A DNA stretch of 64,000 nt from Candidatus Sumerlaeota bacterium (GTDB lineage: Bacteria; Sumerlaeota; Sumerlaeia; JAFGJS01). How positions within the stretch are numbered: the stretch's first letter is position 1; each line of letters opens with the position of its first letter. The translations under genes and the position numbers were made by a program. Shown in pieces: positions 18,843 through 28,800 of this stretch. The notes under the pieces are model-generated. The model ran no database searches. It saw only the letters and a program-made list of their open reading frames with translations, and was not told where the DNA came from. The DNA lies in the NCBI GenBank assembly GCA_016928995.1, contig JAFGJS010000054.1, positions 22,536 through 86,535 of the forward strand, in the 5' to 3' direction.

Positions 18843-20702
18843 TCAAACAACGGTCTCCAATGACGGCAGGCTGACATTATTTGCTTTCGCTTTTTCTTGA
18901 ACTTGCCAGAATCCTTGAGTCAGTCTGGGGCTCGCGCCATACCCCATAATGCCCAGCGTAAGATTGTCGTCGCAGATATAACCAATGTTGTCCTTATAAG
19001 CAGCTAACTCCATCACGATATGCTCGGCGGTTTTCTGAAAATCGCCATTGCGCTGGATGCAGCCCCGCAACACGTCCTTCGGAAAAGTCGGCGGCACTCT
19101 GTCGAAAACGCCATCCGTGCCCGCGACGAGGAGATCGCTGGTTTCACACTTCACCGATCCAGTGACAGGCTCCCCTTCCATTTTGGGGCCAAGCGAAGCG
19201 GCAAGAACATTGACTGTGAATGCATCCGCTTTCTGCGGTTCAAGGAACCGGCGAACCTCTCCCGATGCCTTGACGATATAACCGCCGCCGTCGCCGATAT
19301 AGGCATAGCCAACCTCATGCTGATTCCTGATGACAACGATAAGAGTCGTGCGAAGACCGCCGCGCAAGCTGGTGATGTTGAGTTTTTCTCCCTCCATCAT
19401 CAGTTGATGAGCGGCATCGCTGATCGCTTCAGCGGCGGCGTCCTCAGCATGAGGGGCGCGTCTTCGCGACATGCCGTATGCTCGAATAATCGAATTCGCC
19501 GCGCTCATGGCCGCCAGATACGAAGCTCTCCGCCCATGGGGCACCCCGCCGCAGCCATCCGCGATGATGAGGACATTGTACCTGTCAATCTGAAAACATA
19601 AGCCATAATCCTGATTTTCCGCTTTGACGTTGCCCTTGCTCGTCGCCAATCCGATTTCCCATGATTTTGCCGGCAACCGCGGCTTGATTCGGAATCGCGA
19701 GGTCTTGCTGGCGGATTCGATCATCATCTGCATCTGTTCATCCGGCGAGGGCGGCGGCGGCGGCTCTTGGCGCGTCGGCTCGATCTTGATTGTTATTTCT
19801 TGATCTTGATCTTGATTGTGCACCGCGTCCATATCCACATCCGTTACCAGCGGCGTCATTAGGCTCTCATCGTCGATTACGCACGACTCATCCGAACAGA
19901 AAATTCCTTGTTCAATCTGGCCGTTGCGCTTGCCGGCTTCCATCCGTCGAGCCATTAGATAACTGAAGCCCATGATCACGATCGCCCAGAGACCCAGCTG
20001 CGCTGCGCCGAATTTTTTTTGCAGCCGGATCAAATCCTCATACAAAACCGCGACATCGCGGTCAGCCATTCCTCCATCAACGCCTTCACTGTTGATGACC
20101 TGAGCGTCAGACTTATCAGCCGTGAAATTCATAAGCGGCTTGGCGTTGTCAAAATGCTGCTCGACTGGCGTCGCCAACAAGGTATTGCTGGTTGTCAGCT
20201 GATCCAATCGGCTCTCAATAATCTGGAGCCTGGCGGCGGCCTGTTCCCGATCCCGAACGATTGCTTTGCCCAATGCATCCCTGACTTCTTCCATATTCAG
20301 CTCAAGCTCCTTGATTTGATCCTGCGCCTTGTCGACTTGATCCTGGATTGCGCGATTACCAACGGCTTCCCGCAGCTTCAGGATTTCCGCTTCAAGCGCA
20401 TTGATTCTTTGCATCGTTTCGCTTGTCGCCTGGGAAAGCGTCGGGACGCCGGTTGTTGTCACATCATGATCAACCAGCTGCAACTCCACGGGAAACGCGC
20501 GTTGAACGAGAAAGAGCGTCAAAATCATAACTATGATAGCAATGACGCATTTCAGGAAGATGCGCCTGCCGGAATGCGCCGACGTTGCGTCAGACATGAC
20601 CGTCAAGCCGTCCTTCTTGATTACTGGTTGGATCGGACATACACTGAAAGCGCCGATCAAAGCCAAATAATCCTTCTGTTCTTGAGTGGGGGGTGTACGC
20701 AT
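18843..20702 (-). CDS. Membrane-anchored PP2C-type protein phosphatase
   Basis: A 619-residue protein. It has a membrane helix at about 48-66 (IFLKCVIAIIVMILTLFLV), then a coiled-coil segment (about 90-190) that should lie outside the cytoplasm, a second helix near 232-250 (LGLWAIVIMGFSYLMA), a proline-rich linker and a C-terminal PP2C domain (about 345-600). PP2C metal-binding motifs are present: ENQDYG, ADGCGG, YIGDGGGYI, VAGTDGVFD and DDNLTLGIM. The predicted topology puts the phosphatase in the cytoplasm with an external coiled-coil sensor between two helices. AGGAGG lies eight bases before the ATG. It probably reverses phosphorylation by the downstream kinase. Confidence 0.9.
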   Translation of the reverse strand: MRTPPTQEQKDYLALIGAFSVCPIQPVIKKDGLTVMSDATSAHSGRRIFLKCVIAIIVMILTLFLVQRAFPVELQLVDHDVTTTGVPTLSQATSETMQRINALEAEILKLREAVGNRAIQDQVDKAQDQIKELELNMEEVRDALGKAIVRDREQAAARLQIIESRLDQLTTSNTLLATPVEQHFDNAKPLMNFTADKSDAQVINSEGVDGGMADRDVAVLYEDLIRLQKKFGAAQLGLWAIVIMGFSYLMARRMEAGKRNGQIEQGIFCSDESCVIDDESLMTPLVTDVDMDAVHNQDQDQEITIKIEPTRQEPPPPPSPDEQMQMMIESASKTSRFRIKPRLPAKSWEIGLATSKGNVKAENQDYGLCFQIDRYNVLIIADGCGGVPHGRRASYLAAMSAANSIIRAYGMSRRRAPHAEDAAAEAISDAAHQLMMEGEKLNITSLRGGLRTTLIVVIRNQHEVGYAYIGDGGGYIVKASGEVRRFLEPQKADAFTVNVLAASLGPKMEGEPVTGSVKCETSDLLVAGTDGVFDRVPPTFPKDVLRGCIQRNGDFQKTAEHIVMELAAYKDNIGYICDDNLTLGIMGYGASPRLTQGFWQVQEKAKANNVSLPSLETVV

Positions 20703-20739
20703 AGTAGCAACCTCCTTGGAATTGCCCTGCGAGAATGGA

Positions 20740-21435
20740 CTACTGCTGTTGAATCATCGCCAAAGCGTTTGAGGCGTTTGTGCCCGCCGCCATTGTCGTC
20801 GTCATTGTCGCGCCGACAGCCGCAAGAAAACTTCGCAGCTCAGAGCCTTTGGAGCATCGATAAAAGTGCTGCGACGTGCTTGCCAGGGCGCGCATCAACT
20901 CCTCATCCGCATCATGGCCGAACGCAACAGTCACAACATCAGCGATGTCTTTCAACGAAGCGGCGATGACGCGGGGATCAGGCCCCTTGTTGTGACATCC
21001 ATCCGTGAAAACAATGACCACCGGCTTCAGGTAGCGCACGTTATCCTGAACGTCAGCTTCGGCTTTCATTAAGATTGAAAATGCGTCTTCAAGACCCGCT
21101 GAAATATTGGTGCTGGTGTTGAATATGCTTACGGAGAGCTCTTTCAGCTTTCCACAAAGCGCCGTCGCCTTTTCATTGTCATGGATAATTTCGGAAGTCC
21201 TGGCGAAGTCGATCACAGAAACGTAAAAACCATCCTTATTCTCAGGCTCCGCAAGTTCGGCCACCAGGTCGCGGCATGCGGCCGAAGCGCATTTGGCTTT
21301 TTTTCCATACATTGATCCGGATTTGTCGCGAACAAGGACCACCCTCTGTTTTGCATTGCGACTGATCCAGCTGGGCCGCCGAAAACCGGCGTATACATCA
21401 TCCAACAGCGGCGAATCATCACTTTGGCTGATCAT
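20740..21435 (-). CDS. TerY-like vWA domain protein
   Basis: A 231-residue von Willebrand factor A domain protein with an intact MIDAS: VLVRDKSGSM (Asp37, Ser39, Ser41), a downstream Thr in STNIS, and VIVFTDGCHN. It is close in layout to TerY, the vWA partner of PP2C and kinase in TerY-P triads. The C-terminal 30 residues are Ala/Thr-rich, low complexity. AAGGAG precedes the ATG. It sits 16 bases after the second vWA gene and 37 bases before the phosphatase gene. Such proteins assemble complexes through metal-dependent binding and often work with MoxR ATPases, one of which is encoded 14 kb upstream. Confidence 0.88.
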   Translation of the reverse strand: MISQSDDSPLLDDVYAGFRRPSWISRNAKQRVVLVRDKSGSMYGKKAKCASAACRDLVAELAEPENKDGFYVSVIDFARTSEIIHDNEKATALCGKLKELSVSIFNTSTNISAGLEDAFSILMKAEADVQDNVRYLKPVVIVFTDGCHNKGPDPRVIAASLKDIADVVTVAFGHDADEELMRALASTSQHFYRCSKGSELRSFLAAVGATMTTTMAAGTNASNALAMIQQQ

Positions 21436-21451
21436 GATAGCGCTCCTTTGA

Positions 21452-22201
21452 TTAGGCGGTCGTCATCCGCATCGGCACGGTGCCGCCGCTCGAAACAGTG
21501 ACGACAATCGATGCGGCGAGCTGCTCAGCGATCCTCTGCAGTTCGTCAGGATCTGGATCGTTGCTGATCTGGAAGACCAGGCCCTCGGCCAAGTCGGCCA
21601 ACTCCTGCAGCATCGGCGTCGGTTCGCAGATCAAATACAGCAGGATTCCTTTGTCCTTGATCAGCATCCCAAGATCGCCGGCCGAAACGCCGGATTTCGC
21701 CGGCTTCGTATCCGCGGTCATGAACGCGACGATGGCCCCGCGCGCACGAGAAGGATCGGCGGTCCATGGAACGCGATCGAGCAGCGACTCAATCGCATCA
21801 AGGTGATGTTCCGGTGGATCTCCGCCGCCGCCATAAGAGATTTTCTTGATGTCATCAATGGCCTGCTCAGGCGTGCCGGCGTCCGTATGCATGATGATCT
21901 CCTGACCCTCATCGAGATCGCCGTGCGTTTGAACCCAGCATTTGACATCGCGAGCCTTGGCGGCGACCTGCGACGCGATAATCTCATAAGCCGCTCCGAT
22001 TCCAGACTGGAACCGCTCAGACGATCCCGTTCGATCAACGGTCACAGCCAGATCCACCTCGCATTGAATCTTGGGACGCGATGCGGGATTGAATAGCATG
22101 AGATCGTTTTGCCCCTGAGATTCCCGGATTCTCCATGCGCAATGAGGGCACGCATCCACAGCAGCATCAATCGGGGTTTGGCAAGAAGGACAGTACATCA
22201 T
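21452..22201 (-). CDS. vWA domain protein with N-terminal zinc ribbon
   Basis: A 249-residue protein. Residues 1-22 form a zinc ribbon (CPSC at 4-7, CPHC at 18-21). A vWA-like domain follows, with a modified MIDAS VTVDRTGSS (Asp56, Thr58, Ser60). A Gly-rich loop KISYGGGGDPPEHHLDAIESLL and a final substrate-like region ISNDPDPDELQRIAEQLAASI follow. The start at 22201 has GGAG eight bases upstream; the longer frame to 22285 lacks a site. It opens the four-gene vWA-vWA-PP2C-kinase group. Two different vWA proteins side by side suggest distinct clients or a heteromer. Confidence 0.85.
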   Translation of the reverse strand: MMYCPSCQTPIDAAVDACPHCAWRIRESQGQNDLMLFNPASRPKIQCEVDLAVTVDRTGSSERFQSGIGAAYEIIASQVAAKARDVKCWVQTHGDLDEGQEIIMHTDAGTPEQAIDDIKKISYGGGGDPPEHHLDAIESLLDRVPWTADPSRARGAIVAFMTADTKPAKSGVSAGDLGMLIKDKGILLYLICEPTPMLQELADLAEGLVFQISNDPDPDELQRIAEQLAASIVVTVSSGGTVPMRMTTA

Positions 22202-22828
22202 GGTTCGCTCTCCTTTGTGATAAATTGTTATGGCTCTCGAAAGTTCTATCGCTGGCAAATCCTGTAATCTGGCCGGACCATGCACGGTGCGTTAGAACTC
22301 CCAAGAACTACTATTAATCGTCCGATCAACAATTTTTGGGGGTTCGTGATTGTCAGTATTAAAATTTTAACTACGATGCTGATTTCACGAACGAACATTT
22401 GTATTTTCCCTTTGTTGATTCCTTCTATTATCTACTAATGATCATCAGCCCGTTTTCTTTCACGGCAGGGATTCGTTAATGCACATTTTTTTTCGAATCG
22501 GCATCGATAGAAGATTTGAAGCGGGAGGGAAGATCTTAAAACGGCGGCAATACTGCGTATCAATCCACGGCGAAACGTTTTATTGAGCGGTTCTTGCTCT
22601 GTTGAAAGGCTATGAATTTATAATCGCACTCGTACGCGTACTCGTACTCGATAATAAGTTACAATCCGGCACGAAAGCGATTAAATCGAGCACGAGTACG
22701 AGTGCCGCTACGCTGAGTACGAGTACGAGATAGGATTTTCAACAAAGCAAGCGGTTCTTAAAAGCCTTGTCCGCAACCATTGAATGCGGCCCAGTCGGCC
22801 GGCGACAGTTGAGTTTCAATGCAGCGCG
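22202..22828. other. Gap between giant gene and vWA group
   Basis: About 627 bases, AT-rich at 22310-22500, holding repeat copy B at 22584-22759. It is the largest break in the 31 kb block and is where a second promoter for the vWA-PP2C-kinase genes would lie. I see no clear promoter boxes or terminator apart from the palindrome itself, which could act as one. Confidence 0.5.
22584..22759. repeat. Dispersed CTCGTACTCG palindromic repeat, copy B (full)
   Basis: Outer inverted arms: GAGCGGTTCTTGCTCTGTTGAA on the left, and the reverse complement of AGAACCGCTTGCTTTGTTGAAA on the right. The interior contains runs of GTACTCGTACTCG and its complement GAGTACGAGTACGAG, plus GTGCCGCTACGCTGAG. Whole element about 176 bases, potentially one long hairpin. 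It shares both arms and core with copy C at 53.4 kb and half with copy A. Confidence 0.8.
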
Positions 22829-25800
22829 TTAAAGTTTATCAATAAAAACCTTAAAAACGCCGTTCGACGAAGAGCAGAGCCAGAGAATATGAGGATTATC
22901 CGAATCCAGGACGCCATCGCAGAGATCGACGAATGGCTTACGCCCGATCCACCATGCGTCGTTGCTGGATGGGTATGACCGGGACTGGAAACGGATCTCA
23001 TCGACTGAGACTTGAAATTCTCCCGGATCAAGACTCATCCCAAGAAACGGAAAAGGCGAAAAAGACGATTTTTGCGGCGGCGTGCATAGCGCCCACAAAT
23101 CACCTTCATGGAATCGAACTCGAAACACTGTTTGCAGGATCTGCGCATGGCTCTCTGCATCGCCACCGAAGGATTTGAAGCCATTGGACCACTGCCCAGC
23201 TTTCCCATCGGGCGCCATAACTTCCAATAGCCGTCCCTTCGGATGCGTAATCACGGAAAGACCCGAATCAGACCAGGGCGCTTCCCATACTCCGCACATC
23301 GTGCCCAAGGCAAACGATTCATCATCAGGATTCGACGAAAGAGACAGGAAGTAATCAAACGCCCACATTCGCACGTTAGAGCCTGGGAGCGCAAACAGCA
23401 ACGACTCTCCATTCCTGATCCAGTCCCCATCGCTTATGCTGACATAGGGCAGCTGGCTATCCAGAAAGCGCTGTTTGACCGACCATTCCAGATTAGATTC
23501 ATTAATGATTGCGCAATCTCCATTGCGAAATGCGCCGATGGCATCCGCAGTCAGTTGTTTTCGATCAAAGGGGAAAACGCTGGTCAGATCATCGATCCCG
23601 CGCCCCCCCAGCTTGTCAGCGGACTGCGAAAGCCCCCATAGTCTGTCTTTATCAAAGCGGAGATAATCATAACGCTTGGCTAGCAGTCTCACATCAATCA
23701 GGCGCAACTCGCCAGGTCTGGATCGGTCAGCCGCATATTTGAACAATTGGTAACCGGCGACTGAAGAATATTCCGATTCGCATCCATGCCAAATGATGGT
23801 GTTTTCAACTTCCGGCTCGCTGCAAACGGCATCGACGTTATCGAAAACAAACCGGCCGTTGACAATGAAGTCATCGAACGGCATGCCATCCATCCTGATT
23901 TCAAGGCTGGCAAAGCGTGACAGGCTGCTCTTCAACGGCCAACTGTCTTCGAAGCAGTACTCAAGATTGCCCGTTGGATTCCGGCGAGTTTTATTCAGGC
24001 TGACGACACTGCGGCGCAGCTTGCCGGCCGCCACATTTTTTTGAGCCGTAACGATGCGCTCATCATTTCCGGTCAGCAGCGCCCAGTTCTTGGGAGTCCG
24101 CCAGTTCTTGACCATAACGCCGCAACGCAATCCTTCTTCATTGCGCGCTTCTTCGAGATCCCCAATATCCACATCCTCGATCAAGCCTTCTTCAACGGCG
24201 TCGCTATTTCCATCCAGCCTTATCGCGATAATCCCCAGCTCCGTGGCGGCGACGATATTGTTCGTTGAAAGAACTTCAACATCAAACACATCATCCCATA
24301 AAAAGCGATTCTTTCCCCAGACTCGGGTCAGACATGTCCGATCGCCAGAGATCGAGCGAATCCATGCCTGCCATTGACCTTTGTCTCTTCGCCATTCCGT
24401 CAGCAGTTTGGCAGCGCTTGCCGGCTCTGGTTCGAAATCTCTGGACCACAACGGTGTCGCAGAATCGCCCAGACAACGCCATCGAAAATCGATCTCCGGC
24501 GCTTCAAGATATACGCCTTTGGCATCGCAGCCAAGCAAAAGCCCTTCCGGCATGCTTTCGGAGAACGGCGCGTAGCGCGTGGTGTTCATGGGCTCCCTTG
24601 CGTCGCGCGTCAACAATCCACGATCAGGAAGCAGGGAGACAATTTCGTCACCGTCAGCGACAATTTGACCGCCGACATCCGAGAAGAATTTTCCCTTAAC
24701 GAAAACACCGCCGTCGTCGCTCGTTGTGAAGCGGATGAAGTTCCCTTCTTCCTTCGCGCGCCAAGCCGCATTGGCATACAGCTCCGGGTCCGCTTGCGAA
24801 CGCCATCCATCCGTCAGAATTCCTTCCCGTCCGTTTGACGGATCAAGGTGAAACGCCAGTCCACGGTGGCGGGTGTTGCAGATAAAAGCCGTATTGGATC
24901 CCTCGGCCACACTCACAACCCAGTCGTCCGCGAAACGATATCCCGTATCCTCCGCTTCCCATTTGCGTTCCACCGGAACCTGACGCTCGTCATTCCAATA
25001 AACTTGCTTGAGCTGACATTGTTGCAGGTCAAACAGCCATCGGCAGTCATTTCCCGCCCGGCATACAAGTGATATGCTCTGGTCTTGCCCATTGCCACTT
25101 AGGACGCCGTTTTCATAGCATACAAATCCATCGGGCGTCTCGATAATGCAGTCGTTTGCTCCTCCTGAGTCATACACTGCATGAAAAAAGCGAATCCCCT
25201 GACGCAAGGGATGCCATGCCTGAAGTTGGAGCGTATTCTCGTCATGGATGCCAACGCCTGCGTCGGTCAAGATGATCAATTCGCCCGTTGCGGAGACATG
25301 CATATCGCGAGCCGCTTGCACGGCGAGTCTTTGCCCGGACCAAACCGGCGGCAACACATCACCGCTGTTTGCCGGATCAACCCAATGGAAAGCGAGTCCG
25401 CCCCCAGCCGCGGCGATGCATTGCAATTTTAATGGGCCATACGCAACGTCCGCGACAACGTGCTGCGTCTCCCCGTTGATCGTCCCCGTCAGGTCCGATA
25501 AGCGACGCTTCAGGTAGCGCGGCGATCCTTGCGGCGAAGCAGCCACAACAAGCCCCGCGGGAGACGACGCCTGAAGCTCGGGTTCGAACTCCAGACTTGT
25601 TCGCTGCAAGATGTCCAAAGTTTTACGATCCGCATTGGGCGCCAGCACAAGGCGTCCGGAAGCGCATTGAGCGATGATGCGTCCGTCATCCAACAGCAGC
25701 GCCTCATCATAGGCGTCCTCCACGAACCCGCCGTCCTGGCAATGCAATTCAATGAAATCTTCCTGGGTTCTCATGCGATAATTGGTCTGGCCGTTTGCGC

Positions 25801-28800
25801 GATAGATCCATAATTTCCCGCTGCAAATTGCCTCATCATCTTTCGGCGTTGAAACGTGTTCATAGTGTTGCGCCAGTTGCGTATACTTCAATTTTTCCGC
25901 GCGCGCCTGCTCCGCAAGGCTCTTCGCCAACTTGATGCTTGATTCCGTTTTTTGGATGAGATCATCAGCCAGGCGCAATTCCTCAGCCAGCCCGGGAAGC
26001 TCTTCAGCGATCCGTTGATTCTCCAACTCCAAACGTGGTTGTTCGAGTTCGAGTTTTTCGAGTTCCTGGCTGAGGTTTTGAAGGCCGCTTTGGGCTTGCA
26101 CGATGCCCTGCTCAAACCAATCCAGCCTGTTTTGCGCTTCCTTCAGGGATTTTTGCAGCCTCCGGCGTTGCATGTACGCTCCAAGAGACCATCCTTGCGC
26201 CTCTTCAGAATTGAGCTGCGCTTTGATCGATTTGATCTCCGCGGTGTTGTCGGTCACATACTTTTCGTTCTGACTGATTTTATCCTTAGCTGATTTTTGT
26301 CGAGCCAGGCTGGCATTCCGCTTTTGATTGTTATCGGCGATTTGCTTTGAGATCCGTTTACTCTCAGCGTTCAGATCGGCTTGCTTCTGTGAAAGTTCTT
26401 TGCGGCACTTTTCGCTCGTTGCGAATTGATCGCTCAACCTTTTCGCTTCCGCTTCCTGCGCCAGCGCCTTGATTTCCTCGGCATCCGCCAATGATTTGAA
26501 ATACGGAGCCAGCTCAGCCGGATCGCAACGGTAAGTTATTTTCCTTTTTTGATCGCTCACGTTCACGGAAAGAGCGTCGCCGCTGGATTGACGAAAGAGC
26601 AGTTCGAGCTCAACTTTGTCATCGCCCCTCCGCGCGCCGATCCAGCCGTGCAGGCTCGCGTCAGCTGGCGGTTGACTGACGATCTCCCAGGCTCCTTCCG
26701 CCACGCTGTATTTGACGACTCTCCCATGATCATCGATCATGTGGATCAACGGCTCCGTTTCGATCGCGCCGACAACCGCAACCGGATTGAATCCGTAAGC
26801 GGGGATTCCGCCTCTCCGCCGCTCGCCGCTGGCGGAAGGTTGGCTGACGTTTTGATAGTCTTCCACTTTGATTCCGCCATTGGCGCTGATGGTTGCGATG
26901 CGCAGTTGATCCGGCTGCAGCAGCATGTCATAAGCTTTTCGGTTGCCATCCAGCTTGCGGACTGAAGAGAGTGACAGGCCGGCGCGCTCCGCATATCCCC
27001 ACATGACATCATCCCCCGCGGCAAGCGCGATGGCTTCGCCCGAACATTGCACTCGATCTAATGCGGCGGAGATTTTCAGCCTGACGGTTGAAAAATTGTT
27101 TAACGTTGCGTCGTAAATCCCGCAAAGGCCGTTTCGTCCCGGCAAGAAAAAGAAATTGCCCGCGGCTTCCGTTTCCGGTTGCCAGAGCCACAGGGCATTA
27201 CTCTCGATAAATTCCTTCATATCGCTCGTCGCATGGCATAAGCGTCGATCGGATGTCGCGAAGGAATTCGCAAACCAGGAAATGCCGCCATCCTGCATAA
27301 CGCACCAGAGTCCCGATGATCCAGGATACACACGAACGGCCTCCGGCCATTTCCGGTAAGCGCCGTTTTCATCGGAATGATAAACATAATCGCTGGCAGT
27401 GCATAGATTGATCGCCCCGCCAGCGGGCAGGATCGATGTGATTGCGTTGCTCGACACATAATCCGGGATGGAGTGTTGTTTCCATGAGCCCCACCGCGGA
27501 TCGTACTCCGCCAGGCCGGCGCCGTCTGAAACAAGGATGTGCCCGGATTCCGTTTTCGCGATGGCCTTAATGGAATCGGGAGCAAACGAGAGCCGGCCTT
27601 CGCCCCATAGTTTCCATTCCGCTAATGCCGTCTGCTCAACAAGGATTTCATTGCGCAGCAACACGCGTCCTTCCATGGTCCGCGCCGCCACTTCCAGAGT
27701 CCGTCCGCCTTTGCTGTTTGCGCCTCGAAGCTCAGCGATGATATGGCCTTGGGGGATTCCCAGCTCCGACGCTTCGCCGTTTCTCAGATCATAATGGCAA
27801 AGCATGCCGGACATTCCCATGAAAATGATGCCGCGAGACGCGCCTTGCCTTCCATAGATGTCGCCGATGAACGACTCTTCCTTCGCCTCAACGCGATCGA
27901 TCAGACAACTAAACGCGCCAGAGAAAAACGCTTCACAATCTTGATCGCGAAGAGTCTCCTTCGGATAACGGTAAAGCGAACCGTTTTCATCCTTCCCAAA
28001 CACCCGTCCTGCCGCCACGGCGATCGATGACGGCTTTCTTCCGTCATTCAGACCAAAGGAGTCGAGGCAGCGCCATTTATTTGCTCCGCCGCCTTCTCCC
28101 ATGAACAAGTAAGGCTGCCAGCCTGTTTGAGCAGACAATTCCTCCTGCGCCAATGCAGCGATAATGCCATCCGACGAAACCACGCTCTCGAAGGCGCTCA
28201 GCGTCCCCTCTTTTAACTCATAGGAGTCGCCATTCCTCACAAAAAACAAGGAGCGGGAAATGTCCTGATAATCATGACGCGATTGATCGTAACGGAAGGC
28301 GCCCTGGGTGGTGGCGACGATCAGACGATTGGACTCCGCCTTTTGAATTCCTTTAATCTGCAATGCGTTTGGGGATGAGGCGGAGCGTTCCCATTGGGTT
28401 CCGGCATTAATGACAGCCGGCCGAGGGTGATCAGCCAGAACACTCCTCACATAACAAACCTCGCGCCTTTTCTCATTGTTCTCCATCAGGGTTTGCCGAG
28501 TGTAGACCACAGCGCCGTCGTATTCGCTCACCCCGATCTCCTCGATTGCATTCGGATCGATTTCCGCAACAGACGCCCTGCCATTTTTATCCATACGACA
28601 CGTTTTCAATCCGTGGCTTGTGGGAAAGAGCGCGACGGAATCGCCGCTGGAAGGCGAGCGCGCCACGGCGATCTGATCCGCGCCCCCGCCGAAAATGCAG
28701 GACATGGAATGACTGGGGATATGGTATCCATACCCCCCTTGACCGGTTGAGATCCAAATGGCGGAATCCGCGAGTCTTGCTGCGGCGATGTTTTGATCAT

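Noticed and set aside
20740..22201. Canonical tellurite-resistance (ter) operon
   Set aside because: vWA, PP2C and kinase match TerY-P, but no TerB, TerC, TerD or TerZ gene is in the block.
22584..22759. CRISPR array or coding repeat
   Set aside because: The GAGTACGAG units are direct hexamers inside a palindrome, with no regular spacers and no cas genes nearby.
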